64,000 nucleotides of DNA from Phymatolithon calcareum (lineage: Eukaryota; Rhodophyta; Florideophyceae; Hapalidiales). The stretch spans positions 2,108,001 through 2,172,000 of the forward strand of contig OZ345369.1 of NCBI GenBank assembly GCA_977006965.1. Direction: 5' to 3'. The position numbers were made by a program, and so were the translations under genes. Shown one piece after another: positions 44,285-56,929 of this stretch; the first letter of the stretch is position 1; each line of letters opens with the position of its first letter. The notes under the pieces were generated by a model. That model had not been told where the DNA came from, did no database searches, and saw only the letters and a program-made list of their open reading frames with translations.

Positions 44285-44410
44285 TTGGAAATTTCCCATA
44301 TTTTGACGCTCATTTCTATCTGGGGGGCACTGGCGTGCCTACTTCGTCCACTTTGCTCTGGTCCTGTTCGTGCCATTCGGAGACTTCTTCCATTGAGACG
44401 ATCGGCGAAT

Positions 44411-44853
44411 GTAGCGCCAGGCTCAAAAGAACCCGAAGCCACATGGGAGAGAAAAGCCCAAGAGAGGAGAGAGAAGAAAAGAGCGGCAGAGACTAGACAG
44501 AAAGCGGAGGAAACAAAGACAAGCAAACAAAACCCCCAGAACAAACAGACGGAATAAGCGCATAGATCGGCATCGGAGCACTCCATGGGCTTTGCGGGAA
44601 CATAAGCGGGTGTGATGATCATGCACGAGCGCGAGGCTGCGCCGTACTGGGCTGCGGAAGCTCAACGAGCGCAACACAATCGTCCAGGTGATGAGGATAA
44701 GCGCGATAGCCTGCCGGGAGCTCTAGCGGTCGTGTGGAACGAGCACGAGCGCGAGTCATTGGGAATGGGGAGAGATAAGCTTGGTGATAGCCGAACGGAC
44801 GACACTGCGCCTCTTACGACATGACGAACAAACAAGATGAAGGTAGCCGAAGG
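44411..44853. mobile_element. ~440-bp insertion in the phosphatase pseudogene, type unknown
   Basis: Homology to copy A stops after cgatcggcgaa and resumes at actaaaccaacaagcgg. The inserted stretch encodes charged, Lys/Glu/Gln-rich peptide (KAQERREKKRAAETRQ) on the plus strand. The flanks may share gtagc (44412 and 44842), but no clear TIR was found. Confidence 0.55.
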
Positions 44854-46065
44854 AACTAAACCAACAAGCGGCATTGCGGTATCCGGGATCGGCAGAAATC
44901 AGTGCAGAATGGACAATGAATTTTGTGCAACGCCTGCACGCCAGCTCATTCGAGAAACCAAAATTCCTCGCAACGTCTGTTTTCTACCTCGGAGACGCGC
45001 AGAGGCTTTGAAAGACGCCAGCGATGTACTGAAAATCAAAAAAAAACATTGCAGATATGTTTGCCGGCGCGAACGCGATGGTGCACGTTGTGGGCGACTT
45101 GCACGGGTTCGTTCATGATTTGCTGGCGATTATCGACAAACTTGGATGGCTGGGCGATGGACGGCATTACATATTCGACATGGATTGTGCGGACAGAGGC
45201 CATGGGGTTGCGAAGTGCTCTTCGTGCAGTTTGCGAAGAAGCTGACGTGGCCCGAACACGTGGTTCTGCTCAGGGGCAACCACAAGTTCCGTCACCTAAT
45301 GAAGCGGTATTGGTGCAAAGTGGAAGTGCATGCGAAGTACGGTGCGGACCTATGGGCCTTGTTTTGACAGTCGATGGGATGGTGCCCGCTCATTGCAGTG
45401 GTGTCCACTTTCGTGCGGCATAGGAGCGAATAGGGGCCATTGTAGGCCCAATGATCTAGATCCAGTAGCGGCAGTACTGGAGAAGTACAGAAGAACGTTT
45501 GGAAAATTCCTTTTCGTACGGGCGAGCGTAGAGTGATGGTGGTCCACTATGGAATATTTCCTAACAGCCGTACGTATTGGCGTTACCTACGCGGCAACTA
45601 TGTTCCAGAAGAGCGTCTGATGGGTTTGCTGAAAGAAATTATTTACATAGTTCGGAACTGGCATCCATGTGAAGGTATCTACACGAACCACATTGTTTGA
45701 GCCGGTCTAGCGATGGACGTGGCTGACTTTGAGGCAAATCCGAATAGCTGTAACCGGAGGTTGTGTCTGAAGTACGGTCCATGTGCAGTTGAGCGACTCT
45801 TAGAGAAGAATACACTGCATGGTATTATTCGAGAGCATGCAACCCGGCCTCGAGCAAGAGTGAAAGTACTGAGCTGCCTGATCTCGACGACAGACGGGCA
45901 ATTGACATGAAATTTGAAAACAATACCTTTCACTGCACGATTTTCTCTGCGAGCAGATATCCCGTGTACGCGCCAGCGGATAATCGAGCAGGTATCTCAA
46001 ACATATGCGGAGGCAGCGCTATTAACCAAATCGGTGATCTCCTGCCGAGTGTTTTCACCATGGGG
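44854..46065 (+). pseudogene. PPP phosphatase pseudogene (paralogue of 5971-7332)
   Basis: Recognisable pieces in shifting frames are VVGDLHGFVHDLLAII, HYIFDMDCADRG (functional form GDFVDRG), LLRGNHKF (functional form RGNHE), RVMVVHYGIFPNS (functional form VHGG) and IFSASRYPVYAPADN. Thus several metal-binding and catalytic positions have changed: Gly-Asp-Phe-Val to Asp-Met-Asp-Cys, Glu to Lys, and Gly to Tyr. Frameshifts and stops occur throughout, for example near 45010, 45190 and 45368. The 5' end is cut by the insertion at 44411-44853 and the 3' end by the segment from about 46066. Confidence 0.9.
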
Positions 46066-46518
46066 GTTCGAATATCGCAAATTCAAGGTTTTAGAAGAAA
46101 AGAAACAACGGATCTCAGGTGGCTCCGTCTCGCACACTGCCACCTGTTTCTCATAACAAGACAGCAAATTCGGAGACAGTTTACTGGCTCTAGATGAGCG
46201 CCACTTCATACTCCAGTGCCGATGACCATATTCGGAATGTTATAAATACGACAGCACCCGAGCACAACATTGAGCACAATATTGAGTCGGAAGGCAGTCG
46301 AAAGGAACATCTACAAGTTTTGGTGTGCTCAGTGATCCTTCGGGAGCGCACGGAGAGAAGTGGCCGGTGCAGGCGTCGCGCCATGCCCGGTCCCCGTTTG
46401 GGAAACCAGCGGTCATAACGGACCACTGAGACTAACCGGTGCGTGACGACATTCTTCAACTGCACGTGGACCTTCAGTGAGATTCTACAACGCTGAGCGC
46501 CCGAAAGGCCCAACGTTA
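46066..46518. other. Extra segment in copy B, between phosphatase end and shared 3' flank
   Basis: Homology to copy A stops at gtgttttcaccat and resumes at agaagggataggcgtg. The segment contains a 107-codon minus-strand frame (46190-46513) and a plus-strand one (46194-46418), both unrecognised. It may be an insertion in B or a deletion in A. Confidence 0.5.
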
Positions 46519-46752
46519 TATTAGAAGGGATAGGCGTGTTCTCGGCACGTGTGATGTTTCTTACTGTGTGCGGCGATGAACGCGAGGGGTCGGTGCTGAA
46601 GTGGCCACAAAGTTTCGATCATATTTCTCGAGGTGTATTGACGTTATTACATCCTTCGCGTCGCTGGTATGTCGACATGTCTCGTAAACTTCGTGTGTGC
46701 ATCACTCCTTGAAATTATCAGCTGTCCATGTGTCAGCGGAGGGTGCAGGCCT

Positions 46753-47095
46753 AGACTTTTCCTTATTTCTGGCAGAGGGCGAGCACGAAGATCTCTTTTT
46801 CGCCGGAGAGACGTGCCTTTACGATGTTGGTGTAACACCGCAGTACTAAATCGTTCGTTACATTGGTTTAATTCTTACAGTTGGGCCTTCACGTGGTCCA
46901 GAAGAAGTATCTGTACGGAATGGTGTGACACGGTCGAAAGGAGGCAGTTTTGAAGACGATAACAATTGTTATTAGCTGATGTTTACAACTGTACAGGTTT
47001 CACAACGCCTTACGGATCCAACCCTACTCTGCACAGGATAACGTTTTCCAGTCATTACTGCGCAGATTCTTGCGCTCTACTCTGACGAATCCTCA
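46753..47095. other. Second extra segment in copy B
   Basis: In copy A cggcggagggtg joins directly to agtctctgtttttccg. In copy B about 340 bp separate the equivalents, with gggtg on both sides. A deletion in copy A between the two gggtg motifs, or an insertion in B, would explain it. Confidence 0.5.
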
Positions 47096-47106
47096 GGGTG
47101 CTCGTC

Positions 47107-47420
47107 TCATTCGATACAATAATCTTCACAGGTATTGCAGTAAATTTTGTCGAAAGTACACCCATCTTGTGTCGCTGTCTGTCCGGCCTTGCAAGGATCA
47201 GTAGCATGCTCAGTCAGTGCATGGTCGCACTCGGCGCACTTCGCAGGAGTTTCAGACACCTGTGTGTCGGCGGAGCCTTCGGATGATGTTGACATCGAGG
47301 GCACTTCTGCTGACGAGAGTTGTTGGGCTCAACAACGGAATGAATTTGGTGGAAATCCTTTTTGTCTTCGCGGAGGGGGACAGCTTGCTTGGTGCATACT
47401 GCCGTCACACTCTTCGCCAT
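47107..47420 (-). pseudogene. Cys-rich small protein, copy B (frameshifted)
   Basis: The N-terminal part (MAKSVTAVCTKQAVPLRED) lies in one minus-strand frame. The rest (MSTSSEGSADTQ, CAECDHALTEHATDPC, GCTFDKIYCNTCEDYC) lies in another, so one frameshift separates them near 47300. The C-terminal cysteines suggest a two-site zinc-binding module that is cut short in copy A. It is homologous to 7521-7784. Confidence 0.5.
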
Positions 47421-47515
47421 ATATAGCTAGATGCATTAAAATTTTTACGCGCGATTATGCGTCGTATCTTATCTGCAGATAGTCCAAAATATCCACAAAT
47501 ATCTTCATCGCCTGT

Positions 47516-49430
47516 AGGAGTTCACAGACTAATTTACTGAGTGGCTGTCCGACGGCGTATGACCATATAGGGGAGTGAGGGAAATAACAATTGTTAGCTG
47601 AGAAATAATATTAATATTATTACCGAAAATTTTTGAAGGACCATCTTAGATTTTTAATTTTATTCTTTGAGCTTGGGAATCCGAGAAGCTCATTGGACAC
47701 TTTCCACTATGGCAGTAAATAATTGGCTAAGGGCGAAAAAAAATTTCTCCGCTCTGTGGAAACTTTTTCTAGAAAGTCGCTGAAGAGGGTTCCTCCGAAA
47801 ATCGAGACACCTCCTTAAAAGAGCAGCTTAAGACCCCTTCCTGATCCATTCTTCGCTTTTCGAAATCTTTTGTAGAAAGGCAAGAAAGTAGGCTGTACAA
47901 AAATCGAAAAATCGAAGAAAAGGGATGAAATAAGGAGTGTAGAGAACTTTTCATAATTCTGAACTTCAAAAAGAATCGGCTACAAAGATGGACAATTATC
48001 TCGAAAACGACTCCTTGAATTTCTTATTGCCTCGGTCAATAGTTTCGAATGGTTGTATGATAGAATACCACAGGAATACCGCAAATTTGATAAAATCTAA
48101 GGTCTAGGTGGCAAACGTTCGCGCCGTGAGACCAAATATTTTTATATCGGCAAAGCATCAGTCGAAAAATGTAGTAAATTTCAAGTTGCGCTCCGTCGAG
48201 AAGCTGAAACTGTTCGACAGAAACCCAGTAAGCATTTTTCTGTAATGATTAATTATAGCCGAGCCTTGGAAACTTTTCTGCCTTCATATTTGAAAATACT
48301 TCACTTGTTTCTACACATTTTCTTGATACTGGATACAGTCCCGTCGGTGTAAACGGCATAATTAAAATATTCATCCGGTTTCTAAGCATTGTCTCGGCCA
48401 GTGAGAGTGCTTCAAGATGGGGTGTAGGTCTAAATTTTATAAAAACGTCCCAAAATACAGAAAAGAAAATTTAGTATGAGAAGGAAGCAAATGACTTGCT
48501 CATGAGATACTTGCGCTAGAGACGGACCTGGAACAATTCTTCACCATTTTCTATCAAATTTGTAACGGCACGGAAACATACAGCATGCAGTGAAACCAGG
48601 GTAATGTTAGGAGGAGGACAAAAGCAGAAATTTGATATTGCAAAAACCTAATTAAAAATTTGACCTTCTTTGTGCTGGGTTAATCATGAGGAAATCTTTG
48701 TATCAAAAATTGAGTGATGAAGCTCGATTCTGGCAGTGTTCTGGTACCGCCTTCGTTCGACGACGGCCAAGATAGAGCTGTAAGCAGTCTAGGGATAGTG
48801 CAGTTAGAGTGCAGTAAACGCTGCAGTAACAGTGCTTTCGAGCGATTACGTTTTTATTGTGAATTTATGTTTTTCCTGAAATTGTGCAGAAAAATAAAAC
48901 AAAAACGGCAGGAATGTATCGAAGCTATCAAATAACTCAATGGTGTGGTCAGCAACATTTTACAGAACAAATCAACTGGTAGAGTCTGAAAAAGGAGGAT
49001 AGTGTCATGTGCGTTGTATATTCGTCAATACCCTTGTATGAGAAATGTGAATTCCCCTCCTTCTCATGCACTTCCCGCCCGCGCTCGTTCTTCATATATC
49101 TACTTTATTCGTCTGTTTTATCTTCCGGTGACGTTCTACCGTAAAATGCCTCCTTCTTCCCTCCACCTGGAAATCATCCTCTTTCACAGTAGGATTCGGT
49201 ATCTGCCCTTTGTCGAGGGGACACTCCGGTCATGACAATGTCCGAAATGCTGAGAATCAGTCGTGTGCCTCAGTCGTCGAAATTTGTTCGTTGGTGCGGA
49301 AAGCTGCAGATTATTCTGCCGCATGCTTCGAAGGGAGAGTCTGTCTGTTTCTTGTTGACAATCTCTGGTCTATTAAATACTTTCAGACCGGTTTCTTGAA
49401 CAACATTCGCTAGTTGACCAGATGTTTCCA
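47516..49430. other. AT-rich intergenic, no gene
   Basis: Long AT-rich stretch with only short frames. No shared repeat was noticed. Confidence 0.5.
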
Positions 49431-51480
49431 TAGGGAAAAGAGTTCTCGCGGTTTATGACCTCCAGTTGCACTATTGCAAAAGACAGGACGAGAAGTTGAA
49501 GACATGCTCGCAATGGCACAATCGGCTTCTAAAAATATATCTGGAAGCAGTGTGGAGCTCTTTTATCGATTGGCTCCTGGATAGGCGAGATTCTTTATTT
49601 GATCTTACATTACTCGGACGCTCACCGAGGTCGTGGTGGGCTGTTTCGGAGGACGGGCGAGACGTTTGGTTAGCTGGACGCGATCAATGGAAGAAAGCTC
49701 CGTAATTCACGGTGCACATACATGCCACGGCGGGGCACTTTCTACCGTAGCGTGTAGCTGTGCTTGCAATCCCGAGCTGGAAAAGTCGCAGGCAAAGAGA
49801 GGTAGTGAAATGCCTATCTGCTTCAGCAATGGATGTAATAACGAAGCGTCTATCGGTTGACGCGGCAACTACCTGCACAGTTTCGAGCGCAGCTCTGGAA
49901 ATTTTGTTGTTGCGTGCATGCGCCGAAATGATCCCTCACAATACTGTAGCGCAGTCTGGTTCTTGTGCAGCAACGGCGAAGCCTCGTTTCTCAACCACCT
50001 TACGATCTGCGCCGCTGCATGGTGGCAGATCCGTCCGCGTGGAAGTTCAGCTGAGAGGAGCAGCAGACGCTCGTGCGCTCTGAGGCAATGTTTCTTGGGC
50101 AACTGCCGCCGCGGAAATTCCGCTATCTTCCCTACACCCTCCGGAGTAGTCCGATATCTGACTTAATAGACCATACGCGCATGGCGAGGGCCGCGGCCTT
50201 CAAACACGGATATGTGATTGGCTACCTCAACGCGGAGTTCGATTGCCTCGACGCGAATGCAAGGCCTATTCGTTAAGCGGCCCCGCAGCACCTGAGGCGA
50301 CGTACGGAATGTATGGCATGGCTACGTCTCGGGCTCTGACGCTCAGTGCGCATGAAGTGGCCGCGAGGGACTTTACGGCACATGATGAATTGCAAGCGAT
50401 CAGATAGCCGGTGTGGATAGTCATCGTCTCTGAGCACTGCGTATTGTGCGCCGTCTCCTGGCTGCGCTACATGTATGGGAGCGCCTTGATGTGCCGCCTA
50501 CCCGAAGCGATCGTACGAGCGTTACGGCGCTTGAAACCGGTGCTGCACTACGCCTTGGGCACGGAGCACAACATCCGAGAGTTGATAGTGCAACTGGACA
50601 AGCATCAGACTGTTCAGTGGAACTTGTAACCTGTACAGTGTGCACGCGTGCGGACGAAACCTACCAAACCAAGCACTTCGTCGGCTTGACAGCTCCCGGG
50701 GCGCAGTTCGTGCCGTACGACGCGTAGACACGCCGGGTGTTGCGCAGCCGCGAGGAGGTATTTTAGAGCATGCACTAGAGGTGGATGAACGCTCACTGGC
50801 ACCCGAGCGGATTTGACAAGAACGTGGAGCCGTCTTCGAACGGGGAAGATGTGGAGACTTGTTCCTTGGTTTATTGGAATGGTGGAACTCTAGCTATTTG
50901 TAGGCTAGAGCACTAATGTGCCTGTCGGTTGGGTGGCACAGTGTGTCGCGTGCTTGGTTCGCCAGCCAGATATGTGGCTGACGAGTCATGCGAGCGCTAT
51001 GCACTCGAGTCTCTCGATATGTGGGTGATGTAGGACTAGCAGAAGATGCGCGGCAATTGCCGCCGATGAGTACATACGGGAGAGATCTGACTCGCCATGA
51101 AGCAGACTTGGGTGAGCTGTCGTGCAACATGGCCGCTGCGCGCTTGCCTCCATTCTGGAAACAATCGTTTATTCAGGGTGATGGCACGCTTTACCCATGA
51201 GTACAAGCGCCAGAGGCGCAGTGGACCGGGGGAGAGCAGCGTCTACTTCTGCCTGGCCAGGCGTTTCGGCCTTGGGAAGACGGAGTGCCCTTGTTCGCAC
51301 AAGATTTCGCGCCGGTGGGCGGTTGACGGGAAGCTGGTGACAACCCTCCGCCCCTTTCTGCTTCTTCCACGGACGCCAGCGGCCTGGATTGAAGTGCTTC
51401 ACATGGCTGTCTTGGAAAGTTGTACGAAGAAGGAGGCAAACAAGAAATTGCTCCATTACAATGTACGTGCAGAGGCACAC
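49431..51480. other. G/C-richer coding-like debris, unrecognised
   Basis: Base composition shifts and overlapping frames appear on both strands (49466-49705 +, 49760-50083 +, 50411-50629 +, 50421-50645 -, 51097-51645 +). The plus-strand block FLGQLPPRKFRYLPYTLRSS (around 50090-50150) looks protein-like. No reverse transcriptase, integrase or Gag motif is evident. Neighbouring retropepsin and Copia-3 suggest retroelement origin. Confidence 0.3.
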
Positions 51481-52118
51481 TCAGAGAGGTATAGTGCCAT
51501 TTGCTGGAAGTGGAGGGCCGTTCGCCGCGCGAACATTAACAGTCGGACCGTATCGAACGTGATTGCGCCAGTCGAGCGGGAAGAACGGCTTTCGAACACA
51601 GTTCGGTCCGGCGCCAGTGTCAATCATGATGGGTGTTCTATGTGACTTGGTCGCGTCGACTTTGAAGTCACCTCGGACTTTGTAGTTCGTCGTCCTCATG
51701 AAGAGCACATCGTCCGGCTGCGAAAGGTTTTGGCGTCGAAGTCGGCTTGGGTCGTTGTCGCGAATTAGGTTGCGGAAAAACCTGTCCATGAGAGAAAGTG
51801 CAATGGAAACAGCGGGAGGAGCAAGGGTTTGAGACGCCTTGCCGGTGCGTCGGAAAACGTCTTGTGCTCTTCGCCACACGGAACGGGCGGGTGTTGCAAG
51901 TGCTTACACTGGCTGCGGCGGTCATGGTTGATGGTTGGGATGGAAATCGGGCCCGGTGATGGTGTGCTCGATTCTTCCCTATCTAATCTTTTTGCGTGGT
52001 CGGGGGCTTTAGGATCCGCCGCTGTACCGCTTGGTCTCGGCGTGGAGGAAACTGAGGTGCATCCTGTGCATTCGGGGAACTTGGAACAGAATGGGTTATG
52101 TGTTCCCATAATTTCCAT
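51481..52118 (-). pseudogene. Retroelement Gag end and retropepsin
   Basis: The minus-strand frame 51879-51481 carries TPIMIDTGAGPNCVRK, a retroviral-type aspartic protease active site (DTGA), followed by VRAANGPPLPANGTIPL. The upstream frame (52118-51765) contains a Cys/His stretch (CKHLQHPPVPCGEEH) that may be a decayed nucleocapsid motif, with a frame change between. No reverse transcriptase of the same orientation follows downstream, so the element is cut off here. Family (gypsy-like or other) undecided. Confidence 0.6.
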
Positions 52119-52125
52119 CGCGGAG

Positions 52126-52207
52126 AGGGATTTTGGAATAGTGAATAGGGAACTTATTCCATATTCCCTATTCCCTCTTCCCTATTCCTATTATTCCTAT
52201 TCCCTAT
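52126..52207. repeat. Low-complexity attcc/ccctatt tract
   Basis: Degenerate copies of tattccc/attccta, with ggaatag at the left edge so that the left part can fold back on the rest. Confidence 0.85.
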
Positions 52208-54136
52208 AGCCACTACGCGTCCGGAGAGACTCAGGCCTTCTCCAGGAGAGGAAAAGCGTCTTAATTGGCTATGATCAAGCTTGAAGCACGATGAACAGTA
52301 CGCGGACAATCCACGATGACGTGCGCTGGATCTTCCGCAGTGCTTTTCGCGTAACAGCTTGCACAGATTCTCGAGCGCCTGAAAAGTTTGCTGGGGCTGG
52401 GTAGCTTCATCCGGGGCTCCTATACGATATCGAAGGAATCTAGCGCTGGAAGCGCATCACAATGACTTCTTGCTCGTCGTGCGCTGCGGAATCTGTCGGA
52501 AGATGGCTTGTCGCGTTAGAGTAGTACATCGTTGAGAGCACGAAGCTGTCGGCTGTGGTGCGGTCCATGAGATGAACTGCGTCGAAGACGATTGCAATTC
52601 CTTCATCACCAAACCGAGCGGTAGTGTCTTCGCGCTTTCTACGAAATAGCGCGGCGGTGCGAGGAACCATGTTGGTGTCTCCAAAGCGGCGTGGACGCAT
52701 TTCGTGCAGGCATATGGTCTGTCCCTCTCCAGTACATCCACCAGGGCGAATCACTTGTGCTCCTCGCGATAAAGATTGATTAGTGGACGGATCCGTATAT
52801 CGAGACCTTCGATGAATGGGGTCAACCTCTCACGGTTGTGGAGAGGGGAGCCGGCGCGTGCATGATTGTATTCGAAACACGTGAAACAGTCATTCTCAAT
52901 CTCCGAGTCCGATTCCGTTAGCCCGCAGGTCTTCGAGAGAGGCCAATATATGCTGATTCGTTGCGTCCTTTCGCAGAAGAAACTGCACGGCTGCTTTGTA
53001 GTGCAAGAGTGTGTTTACAGAAGGAAATTTCGTGAAAGCTGTGTACTCGTCTGCTTCTGTGAGCCCAAATTCTTCCGCTGGCGAGTAGAAACAGCAAAGA
53101 AGTCCAGGACGGAAATCGGATCAGTCCCGCTGATCTTGAGATCACCCAATTGAGTACGTATATTCTCCGAGGTCCTCCTAGTGGCCGAAGAGCGCGCTTA
53201 GTGCGAGCGTTTGGAGCGTCAAAGGTAAAAAGTGCTACACGACAAAAGTGAGTCTAAAACGTGATTCATTTGGCAAATTCACAGAGTCCGTGCTCTCGGA
53301 GGCCTTGTCAACAAGCAAAAGAACCACCTTGGCAGGCTGACGTTTGGTAGAGTCGTTCATGCCGAGAATGAGAACGACTCGGTCTCACTGAGTGGGACCG
53401 GGAGCAGGGCTGAAGCCGGAAATCAACGTCGGAGCTTTCGCAACTCGATGCGGTTGAGGGAGAGGCCGAAATTTCGGGGTTATAAACGTCATGACGGTGA
53501 CGTCGGATACTCTGACGGCTATGTTGGCGAGTTCTCCGTCCCCTGTTGGAGCGGCTACGCGAGCCTGAGCGCGAGCGGCGTCCGATTAACGCGGAGTCCA
53601 AAACGTGAGACACGCGACATAATAGGACAGGGATCACGGCCAAGCCGTTCTTGGATGGCTAATAGCGCTCGAATGCGCGCATGTAAGCCATAGACATCGT
53701 GGGAAGCTGGTTGAGATTAGATAGGAGGGTCTGATTCCCTATGGGTGGTTGCCACACGGAACAGTCCAGTTGATGAGCTGCAGTGTTGCCTTGTTACTGA
53801 TCGTTTTGCACCTCTCCGTGAGCTGCGACTTCTACTGGAGGAACTCGTGGACCATAGTTTAACGATTAAGGTTGTAGAGCTGCAATTTGTCCACTGACTT
53901 CCCGCATCTCGTTTGGAATACGTTTTTTGCCGGTAGTAGAGCTCGAGCCGGGAATCTACCTCATGAGTACGGCCTGGTTTGCAAGAACTTTGTGCGGAAC
54001 AGTCCGCCGGGTCACTTGCAGCAACCGCCGCTCGGCAGAGATCGTGCCCCTGCGCAGCATTGAGCTGAGGGGCTGCGTTTCCGGACTGTTGGACTGCCTG
54101 GTTTGCAGAGGCTTCTGGACCCTTTGCCAGCAGCAT
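52208..54136 (-). pseudogene. Coding-like remnants, part Arg/Ser-rich, possibly gag of the same element
   Basis: Minus-strand blocks follow in the order expected upstream of the retropepsin. 54136-53717 is Ala/Gln/Ser-rich. A shift leads to NLNQLPTMSMAYMRAFERYQ (about 53700). An Arg/Ser-rich stretch (SRSGSRSRSNRGRRTRQHSR) lies near 53550. 52754-52440 contains FDAVHLMDRTTADSF, and ANFSGARESVQAVTRKAL follows near 52380. A basic, RS-rich region before a protease fits a Gag, but no diagnostic capsid motif was recognised. Confidence 0.35.
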
Positions 54137-55150
54137 CGGTCGTTAACGCTTGTGGCTGTCTCGATCTCCGGAGCAGTAGGACCGCTGGAAATTCCGGTCA
54201 GGACGCAAACAAGTTCGGATAGGCCTGATCCGGCTTGGGTTTGGAAGTGTTCGTCTTCTCTAGGACGAGTGGATTTTCGGGAGGTGCGCTCATTTCGTCA
54301 AAGACTTATTTTTCGGCGTATTTAACGATCAGCTCGAACTGGCCTTCACTGGTTTCACATGGAAGACGCCCCCCCCCGGAGTACGAAACTGCGTTTCGGA
54401 AGATTTGTTACAGCATGCGGACTCTCAGCTTCGACTTTGCCGGGAGTAAGTGTATAGACGGTTCGGATAGGGACCCTCGGTTGAGTCGTGTGTCGCATGA
54501 GTTTGTAAAACGAATAAAATGGCGACATCGGAACGAAAAACGACACCAGAGAATGATTGGTATTGGGCAATTTGAATGTTGGGGTTTGGGCAGAGCTTTA
54601 GCCTCGACGTGACGGTCCGTGAAACAGTTGTGCTCCCGAAAAATAATTAGTCTAGCAATCGCCGTTATTCGATCACAATCAATCAGTGGGCTAGACTCTT
54701 AGGGCGAAAGACCAATGTGGCGCCAAACCGTGGGCGGTCGAATGAGAACCGTTGGTGTGACTGCTTCTAAGGCAGATCAGGTAGCCCAAAAGTTTGTAAT
54801 GGTGCTCGGCCACCCAGGTGAGCGAATCTGTTGGGAGCTGTCTGTGGCCGAAGAGAACCACGCAGAGAGTCTGCAAGGTGAAGCACAGTCAACTACACGG
54901 CGTGCCCGTAAGGCGTCAATCGCCGTGTGAGTACACTGAGTTCGGTGCGAGAGCAGAGCGTCTGTAATTCGTTACCTGAAAGCGTAGTCTCAACTAAAAG
55001 GTGGCTTACCATTTACTGAATATATGCCGGCCGTCTAAGTACGCCATCGTTACCTTAAGAGCTCTATGATTGCCTGCAAATAGAGCAAAGGTAAAATAAT
55101 ACTACCCGTAGCACAGGAATCTTCGTGATCAACAGAGGGAATAAAATTGG
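54137..55150. other. No recognised gene
   Basis: Frames at 53927-54325 and 54235-54612 (+) overlap and have no domain. A c-run lies at 54370-54378. Confidence 0.35.
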
Positions 55151-56546
55151 AGGTGTATGATACTTGGTTCTCGCGCATTACAATGCCATTGCGCTGCGCA
55201 GCGTTTAGCGCGAGGTGCACCCTTAGAGGCGACCGAATGGTGCACAACCTCCACTACGACGCCCTGCGCACGGCCCCTTAATGACAATCACAGACAGTGG
55301 ACCGCCTTTTGTACGCTCACACTGACCTTCACCTCGAACGCATGTGCAGTCTCGACGTACCGGATGAGTACACGCGCGTGACGGCGGACCCTCGCTACTC
55401 GGAATTCATGAAACAGCTGCGTCGCGAAGACGGCCTTTATACTACGCAGGGAAAGCTCGTTCGCGTCCAGTGCACGCTAATGGGAAGCCCGGACGGTGGT
55501 CTCCTATGTGAAGACCACCACTGACAACAACTACAAGTCGAGACAAGGTGCGTCGTCTTCATCAACCGGCCACTAGAGGCATTTCAGGCCTACTCGACGA
55601 CTCAGACGAGTTCGTTCTGACGTCTAAAAGCTTTGTACCCTTGGATAGATGGAAAGAAACTCTTCATGAAGTGGAAAGTGACCAAGCAGTATCCGCTAGC
55701 GCAGCACATGGGCGTCACCATAAAACAGACGATAGCACGCGTCAATTTCACCATACGAAAGCTCATCGATGAGCTGCTTGAATCCTTCGGGCTCTCAGAT
55801 TGTAAAATTACCACAATGCTGCAAGATACCAAGGCTAATATTGCAGCCCGCCAACCAAACGAATCAGCCCTCTCTCACGACGAAAACAGCCTCTACCGCC
55901 AAGGTGTTGGCCTTTCGAGACTCATCACAGACAACTCTGTCTAAAAACCTGTGTATAATTCTATGGTGATTGCACGCGCTCTCGAATCGCCGACTCAATG
56001 CCACATGCAAGCAATCAAGCTGCTCGTCCTCTGCCTCTCTGGCATACGGCATGCTTCCAGAGAATACAAGAACGTTACCGATCCTGTCCTACGGGCATAT
56101 TCTGACGCTAATTGGACTGCCTGCTCTGTCACAAGGCGTTCACAAACAGGCGTCGCAATCACACTCGCAGACGATTTGATTTACTGGAGGAGAAAACTGC
56201 AACAATCCAACAATCCATCACGCTCAGCACAGCAGAGGCCGAATTTTCTGCAGCATCCGACACCGCCAGAGTCATCGTCTTACTTTACCAACTATCGCAG
56301 GAATGGCACGCACCCATCTGTGCCCCTATCTATCGGGACATCAACAATAACAGCGCTGCCATATCAAAGGTAGTGGCTAACGGGCCGACAACGGGGAGCA
56401 AAAATATTGACATCCGAGCACGATACGTAACAAAAGAAGTGCAGAGCAAAGCCATCGATGATAGGCACATGCCAGGTGAGTACCTGCTCGCCGATATCTT
56501 TGCAAGCCTTTACCTCGTGCGAAGTATATACGCAACCTGCAACTGA
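55151..56546 (+). pseudogene. Copia-3 RT (C-terminal part) and RNase H
   Basis: RT remnants are QLRREDGLYTTQGKLVRVQC (near 55430), then KKLFMKWKVTKQYPLAQHMG and KLIDELLESFGLSDCKITT. RNase H spans about 56090-56546: LRAYSDANWTACSVTRRSQT, then in another frame TLSTAEAEFSAAS, PIYRDINNNSAAIS, SKNIDIRARYV and GEYLLADIFASL. The Asp, Glu and Asp positions are present, so the RNase H is better preserved than in Copia-2. At least three frame changes and a stop near 55944 interrupt it. No LTR recognised. The 5' two-thirds of pol are missing or lie unrecognised upstream. Confidence 0.82.
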
Positions 56547-56929
56547 GGCGTACCCGCGCAGCAGAGCCTGGCTGGTGCTTCTAAACCCACAGCGATATCT
56601 CCAGCCCCTACTGCACGGCGACATCTACTCAATACACGTGCCGCACACGTTGTTCTCGCGCCACTCAAGACGTGGTGTTTAACAAATTCGAATGTCAAAC
56701 CGAACTCATCAACTCAAGTTTTATCGAGATATAATCTGTATCGACACACACGTTGTAAGACCTCGTGATCAATTATTTCCAGACGGGGTGTATGTTCTAC
56801 TTGCCTCTCAAGGTGGCCGCCCTTGCGCCCAGCAGTTTAAGTAGCGGGCTAGACACATCGGCAAAAGACAAGAAGTATTATCTCAAAAGTTCTTCATGCG
56901 ACCTGGAAATCAAAAAGTGGTAAAGCGTC
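56547..56929. other. Possible 3' flank of Copia-3
   Basis: No LTR pair found. Nothing else recognisable. Confidence 0.35.

Larger units (their letters stand above)
44285..47515. repeat. Segmental duplication, copy B (decayed)
   Basis: Homologous to 5868-7905 in the same orientation, but longer because of extra segments at about 44411-44853, 46066-46518 and 46753-47095. The two copies appear to differ at roughly 15% of aligned bases plus many indels. Confidence 0.88.

Noticed and set aside
44077-44622. 181-codon minus-strand frame with a hydrophobic Phe/Leu/Ser-rich stretch
   Set aside because: It spans the boundary between unrelated segments (before and inside the duplication and its insertion), and the hydrophobic part is the complement of a Lys/Glu-rich stretch.
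50894-51130. Minus-strand frames as a reverse transcriptase following the retropepsin
   Set aside because: No RT motif (such as LPQG, FGL or YxDD) could be found in any minus-strand frame of 49.4-51.4 kb.
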